Shown in pieces: positions 43,349 to 55,003 of a DNA stretch of 64,000 nucleotides. The notes below the pieces were generated by a model. That model did not search any database and had not been told where the DNA came from. It saw only the letters and a list, made by a program, of their open reading frames with translations. Location: NCBI GenBank assembly GCA_009760855.2, contig WPIO01000012.1:8244001-8308000 (forward strand). The letters run 5' to 3'. This DNA is from Cristatella mucedo. Lineage: Eukaryota; Bryozoa; Phylactolaemata; Cristatellidae. The position numbers were made by a program, and so were the translations under genes. Position 1 is the stretch's first letter; the number at the start of each line of letters is the position of its first letter.

Positions 43349-46300
43349 GCCAGTAACGAATTCTGACGGTGGATTGCACGTAAAGAAAATGAATATGGCT
43401 GTATGGCAGCAACCTCTGGAGATACGACACATTACAAAATCATTTCAACACGGTCTGCCAATGATTCAATTTTACCGTGTCCTTATGCGAATTACACACA
43501 GCAGAAAATATACACCAAATATGGCGGCGGTCATCAAGTCCGAGTAGCGAATAGCTTAAAAGTAATTTTATTAGACGTATGCTTGCAGCCCAGAACTGAA
43601 TTTGTCCAGCCTCTGCCTACACAAGCGAGAAGTGCTGGAACTGACTCAAATTCCTCCAAAATGCACGCGATTCGTCCCATTCAGAAGCAGCTACATTCAC
43701 TGTTGCATCACAACACGGTGGAATGATAGGAATCGTGACAAACCAGGCTGAACAGTTTGCATACATTTTAGATAAGGTCAACATAAGAAAGCATGAGACA
43801 AACCAATGAATCTAACCGAGTTGAATTGTCAGCAGAAAACTCTTCGTGGCAATAGTTAGTTTTAGATGCTACCGTAACCTGTGCAGGCCTTCAAATGCAA
43901 ATTTGAGCTATTACTTTGTGATCTCGCACTTTGAGAGCAGGCACTTGAATGTAGCTTACCTTTTCTACAGAGCTGGTCGGCAGGGTATTCTGGGTGCAGC
44001 AGTGTATGCGCAGTGCTCGCTACCGCTACATGCGTGCGCAGTATTCATACGAAGGCGCTGAACGTGCCCTGTGGGTGCTGTTTATTGCTCGACTAAAAGT
44101 GCTGCAACAACACGGTTGATTCGCATGGTGTGCTCGGCAGCGACGATCCTGGTTGACGTGCTAGTCGCATGCATGCCGCACCTTTTACTACACGCACCAC
44201 GCTCAAGTGTCAGGTTATCGAGGCAGCTAATTTCAAAATCTCTATCAGGACTACTAGCAAAGGTGGTCAATTCCAGTAGCAGTATATGCTTATTATACTA
44301 TGAACCCGCGATGAAGCACCCCCGGTGAGAATGCCAGCTACTAATTTTCTGTCCAACTTGGCGCTTTGCCGAGTTTTCTCCCTCAGCATTCTTGCTATCG
44401 CTACAGCCACCTACGCCAACATTGCCGTCGCATTATCAATCTCACTGTCAGCCTCCGGAATTTTATCCCGTCCCTTGCAGCTTAAAGCTCAAAAATTAAA
44501 GCTCATTTGGCCTTACCACGCTCACAAGCTAAAGCAACTAGGAATGGCCGACGAGAAGGTTAGCATCTTCCGGGGCGAATTGCTATTGCTAGTAGTACCC
44601 GCAGATCATCGCCGTGGCAGATTACTGAGCGGACTTGAAATTTCAAGTTCAGTAGTTAATTAAAATTATGAAGCCGGCGGGTTCTATAGGACTGCGATAC
44701 CCAGCCCGCTGCCGGCAAGCAAGCAACCGACTGGGAACTAGGGCACTGGCGCGACCCGGCGTGAGATGCGGTCCGTGGCGTGGGCGTGGCGGCGCTCTCC
44801 GGAGACAGATCGCGTGCGAATCTGTGCATCAGAAGCACACTACCAGCTGCGTAGGGCCTCGCTAGCAGCCTCTACTTCGTGGCAGCAATTCCTAGCTTTC
44901 CGAAGAAGTATTTTAAGCCGTTTCTCGGATCGCGGCGATTCTGCTCGCCGACGAAGTGCGGCTACGGTGGCTTCTTCTGTGCCACTAAAAGAAATCCTAA
45001 TACCCGCAGTGGGAAAGTCTAAGTGTCGTGCGTGAATGAGCGTCATCAACGAGCCTCGTTAGACGGCGGGCAGGGTAAAGAATCAGCTGCCGCCTACGTG
45101 TAACTTTGCGAGCAATTACTTTCCTCGCAGAAGACGCAATTTAACGCGCTGGCGAGTGAGTATTTTCAGCACCGAGCTTAGGCTGCTGGGAGCGCAAGGC
45201 AGAAACGCACAAATGAAGTCGTTGACAAGTAAATGTTTTGCACTACAGAAACGCGATAGCAGCGATCGCGTGATGGCAAGCAGCTTTTACAACCGACGCA
45301 CCTAAGTTCCCCATGGCTGACGTATGCTGGGCTCCCACGCATGTCCCTAAGTGAAGTCCGGACTCTCGGAGGTCCTGTACGTTTCGCGAAGCTCTTGGGT
45401 CTGGGGTGACTCGGACAGTGCTGCCATCTAGCGGTTAGCTGTAATTCCTTCGAAGGCCTAGTTCGTCGCTCGCACACTTCTCCGCTGACAAGGGCTTCAG
45501 ATATCGCAGCCACATTCACCCTCTGAATCAGCATCTTGCTCGTCATGCACAGCAGAACGTTCAGCGCAGCAGGTCGCAAAGACCCAGCGCCGGCACGTAA
45601 TCCCAGTGGCCCCGCCCCACCCTTTGTGGCTTCCTGACCTTAAGGGTACTCAAATGTCAGAGTAAGCGTAACTGGCTTTCAAACGCGCTCCGGGTTCGGC
45701 CCATTGAAATGTTGCAGATGAAGCTGCGAGAGAAGGCCTGATTCGGCAATAATGGCAAGTGCGCCAACGCGTTCCCGAGCTTTCGTCGGAATTGGTAGTG
45801 TGTTTCTCTGTCTGTCTGTCTGTCTCTCTCGCTCTTACCCTCACTATTTCTCTCGCTTTCTCTCCCTCTCTCTTCACTTAATGTCTCCGTCTTTCTCATT
45901 TCTTCTGTCTCTTTAGAACGCTGCGTGTTTGTCTGTCTATATAGTTGCTCCAGCTAATGGGCGCTGTTGAAGGAAGTGCTGACACAGCGAGCGGAGGCTG
46001 CAGAAGATGCAGACATCAGGAGCCGCAGCAGACGTCGACCGATGACGTCGACTGATGACGTCGACGTCTGCCATCAGATACACCAGCAACCGCAAGTCTG
46101 GTAGCGTCAGCTGAAGCGTCATTCGTTGACGTCTACGGGACCTGGATTGGAGCGCAGTGTTCGTAACTCTCGTACTCTCGACGTCAAAGACGCTGCAAGA
46201 GCTGAGATACCTGATGGCACCGCGCGAGAGTCCAGCTATTGGACAAGAAAGAACGTCACACAGTTTCTCAGACGCGACGGGGAGCATGAAGCGTACGCGT

Positions 46301-49005
46301 GCGCTGGGTGACACGCTCGAGAGCGTGACAAGAAAGATGCTTCTCCCGCGCGAAAATTGTACGACGACGTGCATTTCAACAGTAGTACGAGCGGTGTCAC
46401 ACCCGCTGTCGGGCGCTCGCTGCGGCGGCGGCGGCGGCGCGGAAGCCGCCGCCGCGGAATTAGGAGAGAAAGCGTAGCTAGCGTCTGCTGACAGAGCAGC
46501 CAGCCAAGGGAAGCGCGCGCGGGCGCGGTAGCTGAGCCCTGCGCTGGACGCTCGCTCGGAGAAACGGGACGGCGGATGGGAGCGGCTCGCAGGGTGACTG
46601 GCGGCAACGCGGGGCGGCAACGCGTGCGCGCGACGCGACGTTTGCTCGGCAAAGTTAAGGCCGAACTGCCTTCGTTCGTTGCGCGCGTGTCGAAGCAGAC
46701 GAACGTCTAAAGCAGCCCACCTCTGGCGGCGGGGGCACTGACGGAGAGACCCGAGCAGCTCGGATACTTGAGCGGCGTCACTGTCGCAGGCTACGAGCGC
46801 TGCAGCGTCTTTGCTAGCTAAGGATAAAAAAATTAAGGTTAAAGGCGCCGCAGCGGCCGCCGAGGTGCAAGAGAAGTGCTGAAGCGGAAACTTCGCATTC
46901 GCAAGAAAAGAGAGGAGCCGTTGCAATTCAGAGATTCAACCGATTACAAACATTTCTCGGATAGCGGACACCGAACGCGTTGAGTACCTACGACAGAAGT
47001 CTAATCACTCGTCTAATGGGCTAGAGAGTGAGAAGAGCGTACCCGAGCGCGTTAAAACCGCCGAGTACACAGCGAGCAGAAGCCAAGAGCACGTGTCTGA
47101 CATTAGCAAGCAAAGTCTCGAGGAGATTCTTGGGAATTTCAGCCGTCTTCGCCGAGAGCTCGCGACAACAAAGGCCGCAGAGAGAACGGCTTTGGTGGTC
47201 GCTGAGGAAACCGGATGAGGAGGAGAGAGAATGTCCGCTCTGCTTGAGAGCGCGCGGCCTCGCTGCGAGGAGGCCGCGCTCGCTCCGAGTGTCAGCGATG
47301 CTCCGAGGCGAGTGACGACTGGGTGCTCTAGCGCTCCACCGCGCTCCGAAGCGCCGTGTCCGGCGGCGAGCGAAGTCGCCAGAACGAGGCTGCCGCGTCG
47401 CCGAGATTCCGGGAAAGCCTTTCGGCTTCCGGGGCGGGTAAGACAAAGGGCAACCGGCCGCCGCAGCCTGTTTCGAGCCGCGAGCCGTGGCCAGGGCTCT
47501 CCTTCCTGTGCCGTCGACGAAGCGCGCGCGGCGGCTGCGGCCGGCGGCGGGAGCGGAACTGCGGCGGTGCGGCTGCTTCGGTTTCCCACCGAATCGGAGC
47601 GCCGCTGCACACCCGCCGGCCGCGCGAGGTCAGGTGGCGGAACTGCGGCGGGGCCATTTGGCGAGGGCGGCTTGCGCACGCGCGCCAAGCTCGCGAGGCG
47701 GCCGCCCTGTCGGCCCCGCTCGAGCGGATAGAATGAGCTGCAGCCATCGAGACTGCGCAAAAGGCGTACAGAGTCCGACTGGCGGCAGCGTGCCTTCAAA
47801 GCCGCCGCCTGCGGCAGCTCGCCAGCAGCAGCTCGCTCTCTCGCGCGCGCGCGCGTGCGCCGTTCGGGAGGCCCGACGCGAGCGCTCCGGAGAGCGCCGC
47901 GCATGTGCCCCCGGAAGCTGGCGCTCAGCGGGCTTTCAGCGGATGGCTTCTGCAGAGGACGGTTTGCGCGGCCGCCGGTCTCTCTACCTCTCTCACTGGC
48001 TGATTCTGCGACGGTCTACTGTCCGGGTCGCAGCGAAGCGACGGGCGGTCGATAGCTCGGCGGACGGGATCGAATCTATCCGCCAGCTTCGCTGCATAGC
48101 TTTCACTCCGTTCCCGCTCGTAGTCAAGCGGAGAGGTCCAGACCCACTTGACGACCGCAGTTTTGAGTCCGAGTCCTGCCGCGGGTAAATCGTCACAGCC
48201 GGCTGCAAACCGGGCTTAAAGCAGCTAGGGCCGCGTGGCCACCACTCTTTTAATCGGCCGAGTCTGCAGAGTCCCAAGACCGATCGCAAGCGCCTTTGAT
48301 TGTTTCATTTTGGAAAGACAGATTTTTCAAAAAACCAAGGGGGTTGACTGGTCGCAACACACGGAGCTGGATTAATTCACCCTGCTGGAACTGCCTAATT
48401 TCCGTTCGTTTATTTCGCTGTCGTTGCATGAGTGTCTGACTTGATTACAGCCGAGCCGAGAGCTCGACCTCGGCAGGAGTAAGCTGGCTGACAGCTAACT
48501 ATGGTAGCCTGTTCCGACTTACCCCAGGTCATAGCCCGTGTCATAAGGCACGCAGATGGAAGCAGCTGCTAGCGCGCGGTAACGCGTTGGGTTCGCGTGC
48601 AGTTCACAATTAGAATCATGTTACACTCACACTCGAAGCAAAATGGCGTTAATTGCAGCGGGCAAATGCGCTTAACAGCCTTCTGACCGAATGGCCCTAG
48701 GTCCTAGAATCTGTTGAGAATCGGCACTCGCAATCGGCGGATGCCGACGAATTGGTAGCCAATAAATTAACGAATCGGCTGAGTAAGCCGATCTCATTTC
48801 GGAGTGACTCGGTGGCAAGTATAGCAGCAGAAACAGGGGCGCGGCTACCTCACGCACGCGCGCGCACACACATCTATACGCACGCACGCACGCGCACACG
48901 AACAGCGGGTGCGAGAGCGGCAGTGCAAGCAGCCTCATTGGCCAACTGCTGCCTGCCGCGAAATGCCGGCCATGAGCCGAGCTCTTTCGCACCGCCGCCG
49001 CCGCC
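43349..49005 (-). other. Remainder of the esterase B intron
   Basis: This should be removed as intron if the exon pairing is right. 43.35-44.6 kb is ordinary sequence. 45.80-45.90 kb is CT-rich. 46022-46075 has tandem GATGACGTCGAC units. 46.4-48.3 kb is a GC-rich CpG island with overlapping long frames on both strands (299 and 329 codons on minus, 233 on plus) that are Arg/Ala/Ser/Pro-rich and motif-free. 48861-48902 has CGCACA repeats. I see no convincing extra exon. Confidence 0.45.
46022..46075. repeat. Tandem/palindromic GATGACGTCGAC cluster
   Basis: Three GACGTCGAC-type units lie in a row, flanked by CAGACGTCGAC and its complement GTCGACGTCTG. The TGACGTC cores resemble CRE/ATF half sites, but function is unproven. 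Confidence 0.7.
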
Positions 49006-49013
49006 GCTCACCC
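49006..49013 (-). other. Donor site of esterase B exon 1
   Basis: The minus strand reads ACTGG|GTGAGC at the NFARTG position, a place where cholinesterase genes commonly have an intron. Without splicing the frame stops at the TGA within this donor (49008-49010). Confidence 0.85.
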
Positions 49014-50912
49014 AGTCCGTGCGAAGTTGGTCCACAGCTTGATCACGTGCTCGCTCAGCAGCAGCTCCTTGCTCGTGTAGCGATGCGGCTTGAGAAGCGG
49101 ATCGCCGAACACGTAGTCGAGCTCGTCGCCGTGCATGGCTCCGGTCCAGCGGCCCCAGGCCTTGTTCGACGACACGTGCTTGAACGTGTAATAGTAGAAG
49201 TGCGAGCGCGTTTCCTCGCCGCCGCCGCCGGCAGCTGCGGCGGCGGCGGCGGCGGCGACGTTCAGCTCGGCCCACCGGTCGATGGAGCAGAAGAAGCGCG
49301 AGTCGCTGACGGCCGCGACGAGCGCGCGCACGTTCGCGCGCGAGTCGTCGGGCCGGCGCTGATCCGAGTAGCGGCGCGCGATCGCCTCGACGTGCGAGCG
49401 TCCGGCGTCGCGCGGCCACTGCGGGTACGAGCGAAACGCGGCCGTCATGAGGCGCTCGAGCGCCGCTCGGTCGACGTCGAGCGGCGGGTCGCTCGCGTTG
49501 AAGCTCGACGCGAGCTCGGGCAAGTAGACGACGTAGGCCGAGCCCTCGTCGGACGTGCTGCCGACCAGGACCGAATGCGGCGGCGGCGGCCGCCCGCCGC
49601 GGAGCGACGCCGCGCGCAGCTCCGCGGCGGGCTCGACCGCGACCAAGTCGCCGTCGACGACGGGCAGAAACGGGTACTGCGCGATGCCGGCACTCGCCGT
49701 GACGGCCGCCTGAGCGGCCAGTATGTCGCCGGCGGGCAGCGAGCGCAGGCACGCGAGCAGCTCGCCGTCGTCGCCGTCGCGTCGCGCCTCGCCCCAGCGG
49801 CCGGAGCAGCCGCTGCTGCCGACGGCCAGCTCGAGCCGCCGGCGCGCGCTCTCGTTCGTCATCAGCGCCCAGTCGCTCAGCGACGTGCCGCTCTGGACGA
49901 TGGCACGCCGGAACAGGTCGCGGTGAGGCGACTGCATGTGAAAGGCGACGCTGGCGCCGCCGGCGCTCGACCCGAACAGCGTCACGCGGCCGCTGTCGCC
50001 GCCGAAGGCGGCCGCGTTGCGCGCCACCCAGCGCAGCGCCAGCGCCTGGTCGTGCAGGCCGGCGTTACCGCCCGGCAGTCCGCTTCGGATCGCCTGCTGG
50101 CGCTCCGGCCGGCCGCCGCCGCCGCTGCGAGGAGGCGGCGGCGGCGGCATGGCGAGGAAGCCGAGCATGCCCAGTCGGTAGTTCATCGAGACGACCACCA
50201 CTCGGCCGACGGCGGCCAGCCGCTTGCCGTCGTGCACGGCTCGCGAGGACGAGCCGGCCGTGAAGCCGCCGCCGTGGATCCACACCATCACGGGCAGCCG
50301 GCGGCTCTCCAGCGTCTGGGCGCGCGGCGGCGGCGGCGGGGAGTCCGCGTCGGGCGTCCAGACGCTCAGGTGCAGGCAGTCCTCCGACATGTTGCCGTCG
50401 GCGTTCCACATGGTGCTGCCGCGAAAGTCGCCGAACGTCGCGTCCGCCGGCTGCCAGCAGGCGTTCGGCTGGCGGCGGGCGTCCAGCACGCCGCTCCACG
50501 GTGCGCGATCGACCGGCATGGCGAAGCGCAGCGGCCCGACCGGCGGCTCGGCGAACGGTATGCCGAGGAACTCGAGCACGTCGCCGTGCCCGAGCACGCG
50601 CCGCCGCGCGCCCGCCACCCGACCGCTTTCCGTCCAGACGACGACGCGCTCGCCGTCGTCGTCGGCGGCACCGCCGTCGCGGTCGGCCGGGCTCGCGGCG
50701 AGCGCGCACGCGAAGCCAAGAGCTATCGCCACCGCGAAAGCCGCCGCCACCGTCGCGAGCGACGGCTTGGGCGCGCTAAAGGCGCCACATCGGCGCCGCG
50801 ACTTGCCGTCGTCGACGAGGAGAGCGGCGCTGCCAAACTTCCGGTGGGGACTGCGGCTGCGCAAGCTTCGACCATTCTCTATCCGGATGCAAGCAACCGC
50901 GGGACGATACAT
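49012..50912 (-). CDS. Esterase B, exon 1 (cholinesterase-like carboxylesterase with complete catalytic triad)
   Basis: 633 codons plus two bases from the ATG at 50910-50912 to the donor at 49011. After a 50-residue Arg/Ser-rich start comes a hydrophobic stretch (LATVAAAFAVAIALGFACAL, about 52-71) that may act as signal peptide or signal anchor. Landmarks: FLGIPFAEPPVGPLRF, ACWQ (Cys152), EDCLHLSVW (Cys179, again 27 residues apart), WIHGGGF, GNAGLHDQ, the nucleophile GSSAG (Ser316, codon 49965-49967), SDEGS (Glu456) and GAMHGDEL (His594). All three triad residues are present, so the enzyme is probably active. Compared with esterase A it has extra low-complexity inserts: a Pro/Gly-rich one after FLAMP and a poly-Ala/Gly run after WAELNV. 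Joined to exon 2 the product would be about 703 residues. The first Met is the only one upstream of the hydrophobic segment; an upstream exon cannot be excluded. Confidence 0.93.
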
Positions 50913-50930
50913 TCGAGTGGTCCAGCGCGA

Positions 50931-50986
50931 ATCTCTCCGATGCCTTTTCTCCGATGCCTTCTCTCCGATGCCTCCTCTCCGATGCC
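50931..50986 (-). repeat. Short tandem repeat in the esterase B leader
   Basis: Four units of about 11-14 bp containing TCTCCGATGCC (plus strand) lie 20-75 bp upstream of the esterase B ATG. Confidence 0.9.
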
Positions 50987-52318
50987 CTACCGTGAACGTC
51001 AGAGTAGTTCGTCGTGAGAGGAACAGGCGCCACGCGCCCCTGGGAGCTGCAAGTCGCGGCCGCTACTGCGGGGATCGTTTTCCCACCATCCCCGCTACTC
51101 ACTCAGCGGAGCCTGAAAGGGCAGCACCCGTTGTCGAATTGGTCGGTTGGTGCAGCTGCCCTATGCAGGCGCCTAACGGCAGCCGTCGATCGCCGGCTGA
51201 TGGCGCGCTCGCGGGCGGAAAAGCCGATTCAGAAGCTTGCAATCAATTATACTGAGAATCAATTACTTGCATCTCATTCTGCAGGTGCTCGGTTCTCAGA
51301 ACAACCCCCCCCCGCGCGATCCCGCTTTGATGGATACTTAACGGAAGTAATTCTCGCGCCTGCACTCTGCGCCGCCGTTCAGCGGGGGCCCTTGAAAAGT
51401 TGGGGTAGAGCGACCGGCGCAATCGCGGCCTTGACGTTGCTGGCGTGAAAGTTCACCGGATGCCGTCGAGGAGCGCTCGACCGGGCTTTCGCTGATCGAG
51501 AAATAAGAACTCGGGTGGAAATCGGCGGCGGCGGCGGCAACGACGACGAGCCGCCGGAGCTCCGCTGCCGCAGCGGCGCGCCGCTCCCGCCGCCGGCGCG
51601 CCCCCTTTGCACGTAAATACCGTGGGCGCCGCTCGTCGAGGCGCCGAATGCAGGGCGCCGGTGACACGCCTCGACAGGTGCGAGAGCCAAACAGGTGCCG
51701 AGCGGCTGCGGTTGCAGCGCGAGCGTCGCACACGAGTGTTGCCTACCGACTGCTGCTCGGCCGACGCGGAGGCACCGTACCGGCTGCTTCGCGTCGGCGA
51801 GCGAGAACCAGCCGACGCCAGGTACTGCGAGTCAGCGGTAGATGGAACCTTTCCCGCGCCTACGGGCCGCGACCTTTCAACAGTAGCTGCCCGCGAGTCC
51901 GCACCCCTGGCACATGGGACGGGAGCCCACCCGACGAGCGCCCGCTGCGGCGGCGTGCAGGTCGCCCGCAAATCGGCCCGCAGCCGCAGCCGCAGCCGCC
52001 GCCGCCGCACGGACCGGTGCGTACGGGCTCGCGGCGGCCAGCCCGCTATCGAAACTCGTCTCGTGCTTCCGTCGCTGCACGAGACGCGGATCTCAGTTGG
52101 CGACTCGTACGATCGCGCTGCCAGCGGCTCCGAAGCGGTAGTCAATTGTCCAACAACTCAGCTCCTTTTACACGTGCGACGCATACAATATTAAAAATAA
52201 TAAGAAGAACAATAAGTCTTTGGTATGGCGCCCAGACAGAGCCACATTTCTGTGCATGCGCTTTCCAACTCACTGAAAGAGCACCAAATGATGGTAATAG
52301 TAATATTATAAAAAATCC
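50987..52318. other. GC-rich 5' flank of esterase B, probable CpG-island promoter region
   Basis: High CpG density to about 52.1 kb and overlapping Arg-rich frames up to 230 codons on both strands, all without motifs. Position and composition suggest a promoter and leader. No specific promoter element can be pinned down. Confidence 0.35.
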
Positions 52319-52485
52319 TAGCTGACTAAACAGCCTCTTTTTGTATAGCGACAGAAGAGCCTTTACGGCTATCACCACCGCTTACAGTGGCGATGAAGGA
52401 TCGCCCACCGCAGGATTCGAACCCACGACCTCGGGACCGAGGTCGTAAAAGCAACCGCCTTACCTAGTGTGCCATCACGGCTCAC
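52319..52485 (-). mobile_element. SINE-A copy, antisense, best preserved
   Basis: On the minus strand: CACACTAGGTAAGGCGGTTG (box A region), GGGTTCGAATCCTGCGG (canonical box B GGTTCGAATCC) and GCGGTGGTGATAGCCGTAAA, ending with a T-rich/A-rich tail. Between the boxes lies the perfect inverted repeat GACCTCGG/CCGAGGTC. Confidence 0.92.
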
Positions 52486-52544
52486 CGGTTAAAACGTCTG
52501 TAGAGCTCCGTCTGAGAAATAAATCACGCTCTAAGCATTTTACG

Positions 52545-53000
52545 TAACCTTCTTATTTGCTTTTGTAGCTGCAACGCGCACTCTCGTAGTTGAAATTGAG
52601 CATTGAAATGCTAGAACTTGAAACACTTTAACGGTTTCGAGCGTTCAGGGATTTTTCAAGGGGTGACCTTGGCTATCCGGTCGTCCGGCCCTCTTTGCAC
52701 TAAGCGAAGTGACGACTTGCTGCTTCGGCCGCTTCCCAGCTTCCCTTCGCTTGAGTTGCCGTTTGGAAAACTTCCCAATTTGTGTAAAGTGTAAGTTTTA
52801 CCAAATGGCTGAAGCCCCGCTTGTAGACTTTGAATAATTCAAGGCGAGTACATCGGTCGCGTTGATATCAGTCACACTCGAGCACCAGCAGAAGCTAAAG
52901 GAGAAAGACGTTCTCGCCAGCAGCAATCACCCTGAGAGGAAGAGACGTGCTGCAGAAGCTCCAAAAAGCGGACGCTCTCACCGGTAACGATGGTGCGGAG
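52545..53000 (+). repeat. Unnamed dispersed repeat, copy 2
   Basis: Partner of 20060-20540. It shares TGTAAAGTGTAAGTTTTACCA followed by ATGGCTGAAGCC..., then a basic, Lys/Glu-rich reading 'QKLKEKDVLASSNHPERKRR'. An in-frame TAA follows the eleventh codon, so it is not an intact gene. Confidence 0.55.
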
Positions 53001-53061
53001 AGACTGAGAAAAAAGCGGAAAACGCGTGAAATTTCCCGTGATAATTCACGGACACAAGCCG

Positions 53062-53114
53062 TTAAATATACGTATATATATATATACGTATATATATATA
53101 TATATATATATACG

Positions 53115-53142
<28 letters not shown>
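53062..53142. repeat. (TA)n microsatellite with ACGT interruptions
   Basis: TA repeats broken by regular TACGTA motifs. Confidence 0.96.
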
Positions 53143-53145
<3 letters not shown>

Positions 53146-53249
53146 AGATGTCCAAAAACGTAACATGTTTATTCGTTCATACCTTAATGTCTAAATATGC
53201 GTACAGGTATATGACCGTACGCTGTGGCGGAGTCGGGAATAAACAAATA

Positions 53250-53397
53250 TAAAAAAATATAATTCATTTGTATAGCGCCCAAAGAGAACTAAATCTTTAT
53301 TCAGGTGCTTCACATATGCCTCAGGGCTCGAGCCCACGACCTCAGCCAGACCTTAAGTCGGGGCGAGCACCTTAACCGCTGGACCAACCCAGCTCAG
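53250..53397 (-). mobile_element. SINE-B copy, antisense
   Basis: The reverse complement gives GAGCTGGGTTGGTCCAGCGG, GGGCTCGAGCCCTGAGG, and the LINE-A-like 3' end with an ATTATATTTT tail. Confidence 0.88.
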
Positions 53398-53544
53398 CGA
53401 AGGCGTTTGCCTCACCCGACAGCGGGACAGCGGGACAGCGACCTATTCCAACGCCCGCCGACCGTCAGCAATGACGAAATCTTTCTTTATCCCACTCGAT
53501 GAGCAACCACCGAATTTTTCCCCAATAAAAAGAAAGTTTTGCGC

Positions 53545-53838
53545 TACGATTTTGATTAATCTTACGCAACGACATCTACTCTCCAACTGCCGACTATGGC
53601 ACATCTTTTTCAGCGGTCCTGAACTGCTACTTCCATGCTGCTCACTACCTCAACTGCTCTCCTGACTCTGCTATGCTTCACACTTTCTCTTTGTTGCGTG
53701 AGACGAAGTCTGTTGGCTACCGAATGCGTACCGAAATCCGCTCAGGCTGTGAGTGCGCTATACAAAACTCCTGCGTAACACCCACATGGTCTTTATGACT
53801 TTGTGGAGTTACTGACGGAGATACATTACATTACATTA
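53545..53838 (+). mobile_element. LINE-B 3' end, sense
   Basis: Well-preserved LINE-B 3' block ending ACGGAGATACATTACATTAC. The tail repeat is a CATTA pentamer. Confidence 0.88.
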
Positions 53839-54099
53839 ATTGCGGGTCTTGCCTTGCTCACGTGAAAATCTTGCGGATAGTGCCCATTGAGAAACTATTC
53901 TGTAAAGTTCAAAACTGTTTAAAAGTTTTTAACTCAAGTAGCAGCACTTGCGCCTATACTCATTCTATATGAAAAACTTGGCCCCGCCACTGAGCGTACA
54001 TCAAGAATGCGCTCAGAAAAGCAGGTTTTATTTGCAATTCGTGAATGGCCCAAAGACCAGCGATAGAATATTTACATATGATTACACATGTGTACACAC
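53839..54099. other. No gene seen
   Basis: AT-rich spacer. Confidence 0.4.
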
Positions 54100-54690
54100 T
54101 CATCAACAAACATGTAATGGTCTGCAGGCCAACTTGAAAAACCAAGTCGGAAAACTGTCCTTGATTAGACAAGGATACATCAGACACGTTCGCCCCATGC
54201 ATTCCTAAGATTCCATCGAGACCTCTGTAACTCTCCACTTGCAGGTCTCCGTATACTTTGAATACAATGCTTAAACGCCTTTTTCTTAGTACTCTCCAGC
54301 AAGGCTCTCGTTTTTCGTCAGCGTCGCAGCTGCTGCAGTAAAATACTCCTCAGCAACTTGCAACGGTTCCCATCAAGCTGCGAAACGACTTAAAAATTTC
54401 TATCACAAATGCACTTTTAGGTCCCTTCATTCTTTTACTCCAGCCTAAATGTCTGTCTGAATGCAGCTTGACGAAGGCCTCTTTTAAGGATGCAGGCGTA
54501 AAACCTGGATCTAAAGACATTAAAAAGCATTCAAAAACGAAGACCATTGTGTGCCCAGGCTAGATTAAATTTGGTATTTTATCTCCGACCAATTGATACG
54601 CTTTCTTTTCAGCTTATTTAAAGTGCCTAGAAAGAGTCACTTGTTGGGGCGCTAAACGTTATTTGCTATCACTGTATTTATGTTATTCTT
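54100..54690 (+). mobile_element. Old LINE debris, sense
   Basis: Faint LINE-A-group blocks: 'LIRQGYIRHVRPMHS' near 54160-54205, 'CNSPLAG' near 54225-54245, and a ...CTGAATGCAGC... terminal region. Too decayed to classify further. Confidence 0.4.
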
Positions 54691-55003
54691 GGAGGGACTT
54701 GAGTCCTAAATGTATTCTGTCTGCCAGATACTTTTTATGCGGGCCCCGAGTTAGTCAGGTGGCAATCTTGTATAGATTCCTCGGCCGAAAGGTAAGAAGC
54801 AAAAATGGCCGGCACTTCGACCGAATATCGGAATATCTAAAGCAGGCCACGATAAGTTTGAGCTGAGCGGCGCTCGATCTTAATAGCTAAGAAACTATCC
54901 ACGCGCCCAGATGCCATACGCTCCGCACGGGACGAGCTGCTGATAGTTTCCCGGTGCTCAGCAGCAGCCGCAATGAAGCCAAGCACCAGCAGAATGACGA
55001 TTG
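54691..55003. other. No gene proven
   Basis: A minus-strand frame across 54837-55118 contains a hydrophobic stretch (PIVILLVLGFIAAAAE) that could be a signal peptide, followed by a weak 'VDSFLAI' that faintly recalls the esterase 'VDEYLGIPF'. Too weak to call a fourth esterase. Confidence 0.25.

Noticed and set aside
44325-44663. 112-codon plus-strand frame with hydrophobic start
   Set aside because: The leader resembles a signal peptide but the rest lacks any motif and the frame lies in the proposed intron; kept as noise.
45937-46926. 329-codon minus-strand frame
   Set aside because: Same reasons: GC-rich, motif-free, low-complexity Ala/Pro runs, with a competing plus-strand frame.
47005-47904. 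299-codon minus-strand frame in the esterase B intron
   Set aside because: Arg/Ser/Ala/Pro-rich, and overlaps equally long frames on both strands; high GC explains the lack of stops. No domain seen.
48909-51017. 702-codon plus-strand frame and several other long frames over esterase B
   Set aside because: Antisense or shifted shadows of the GC-rich esterase B exon; no motifs, while the minus frame holds the full catalytic triad.
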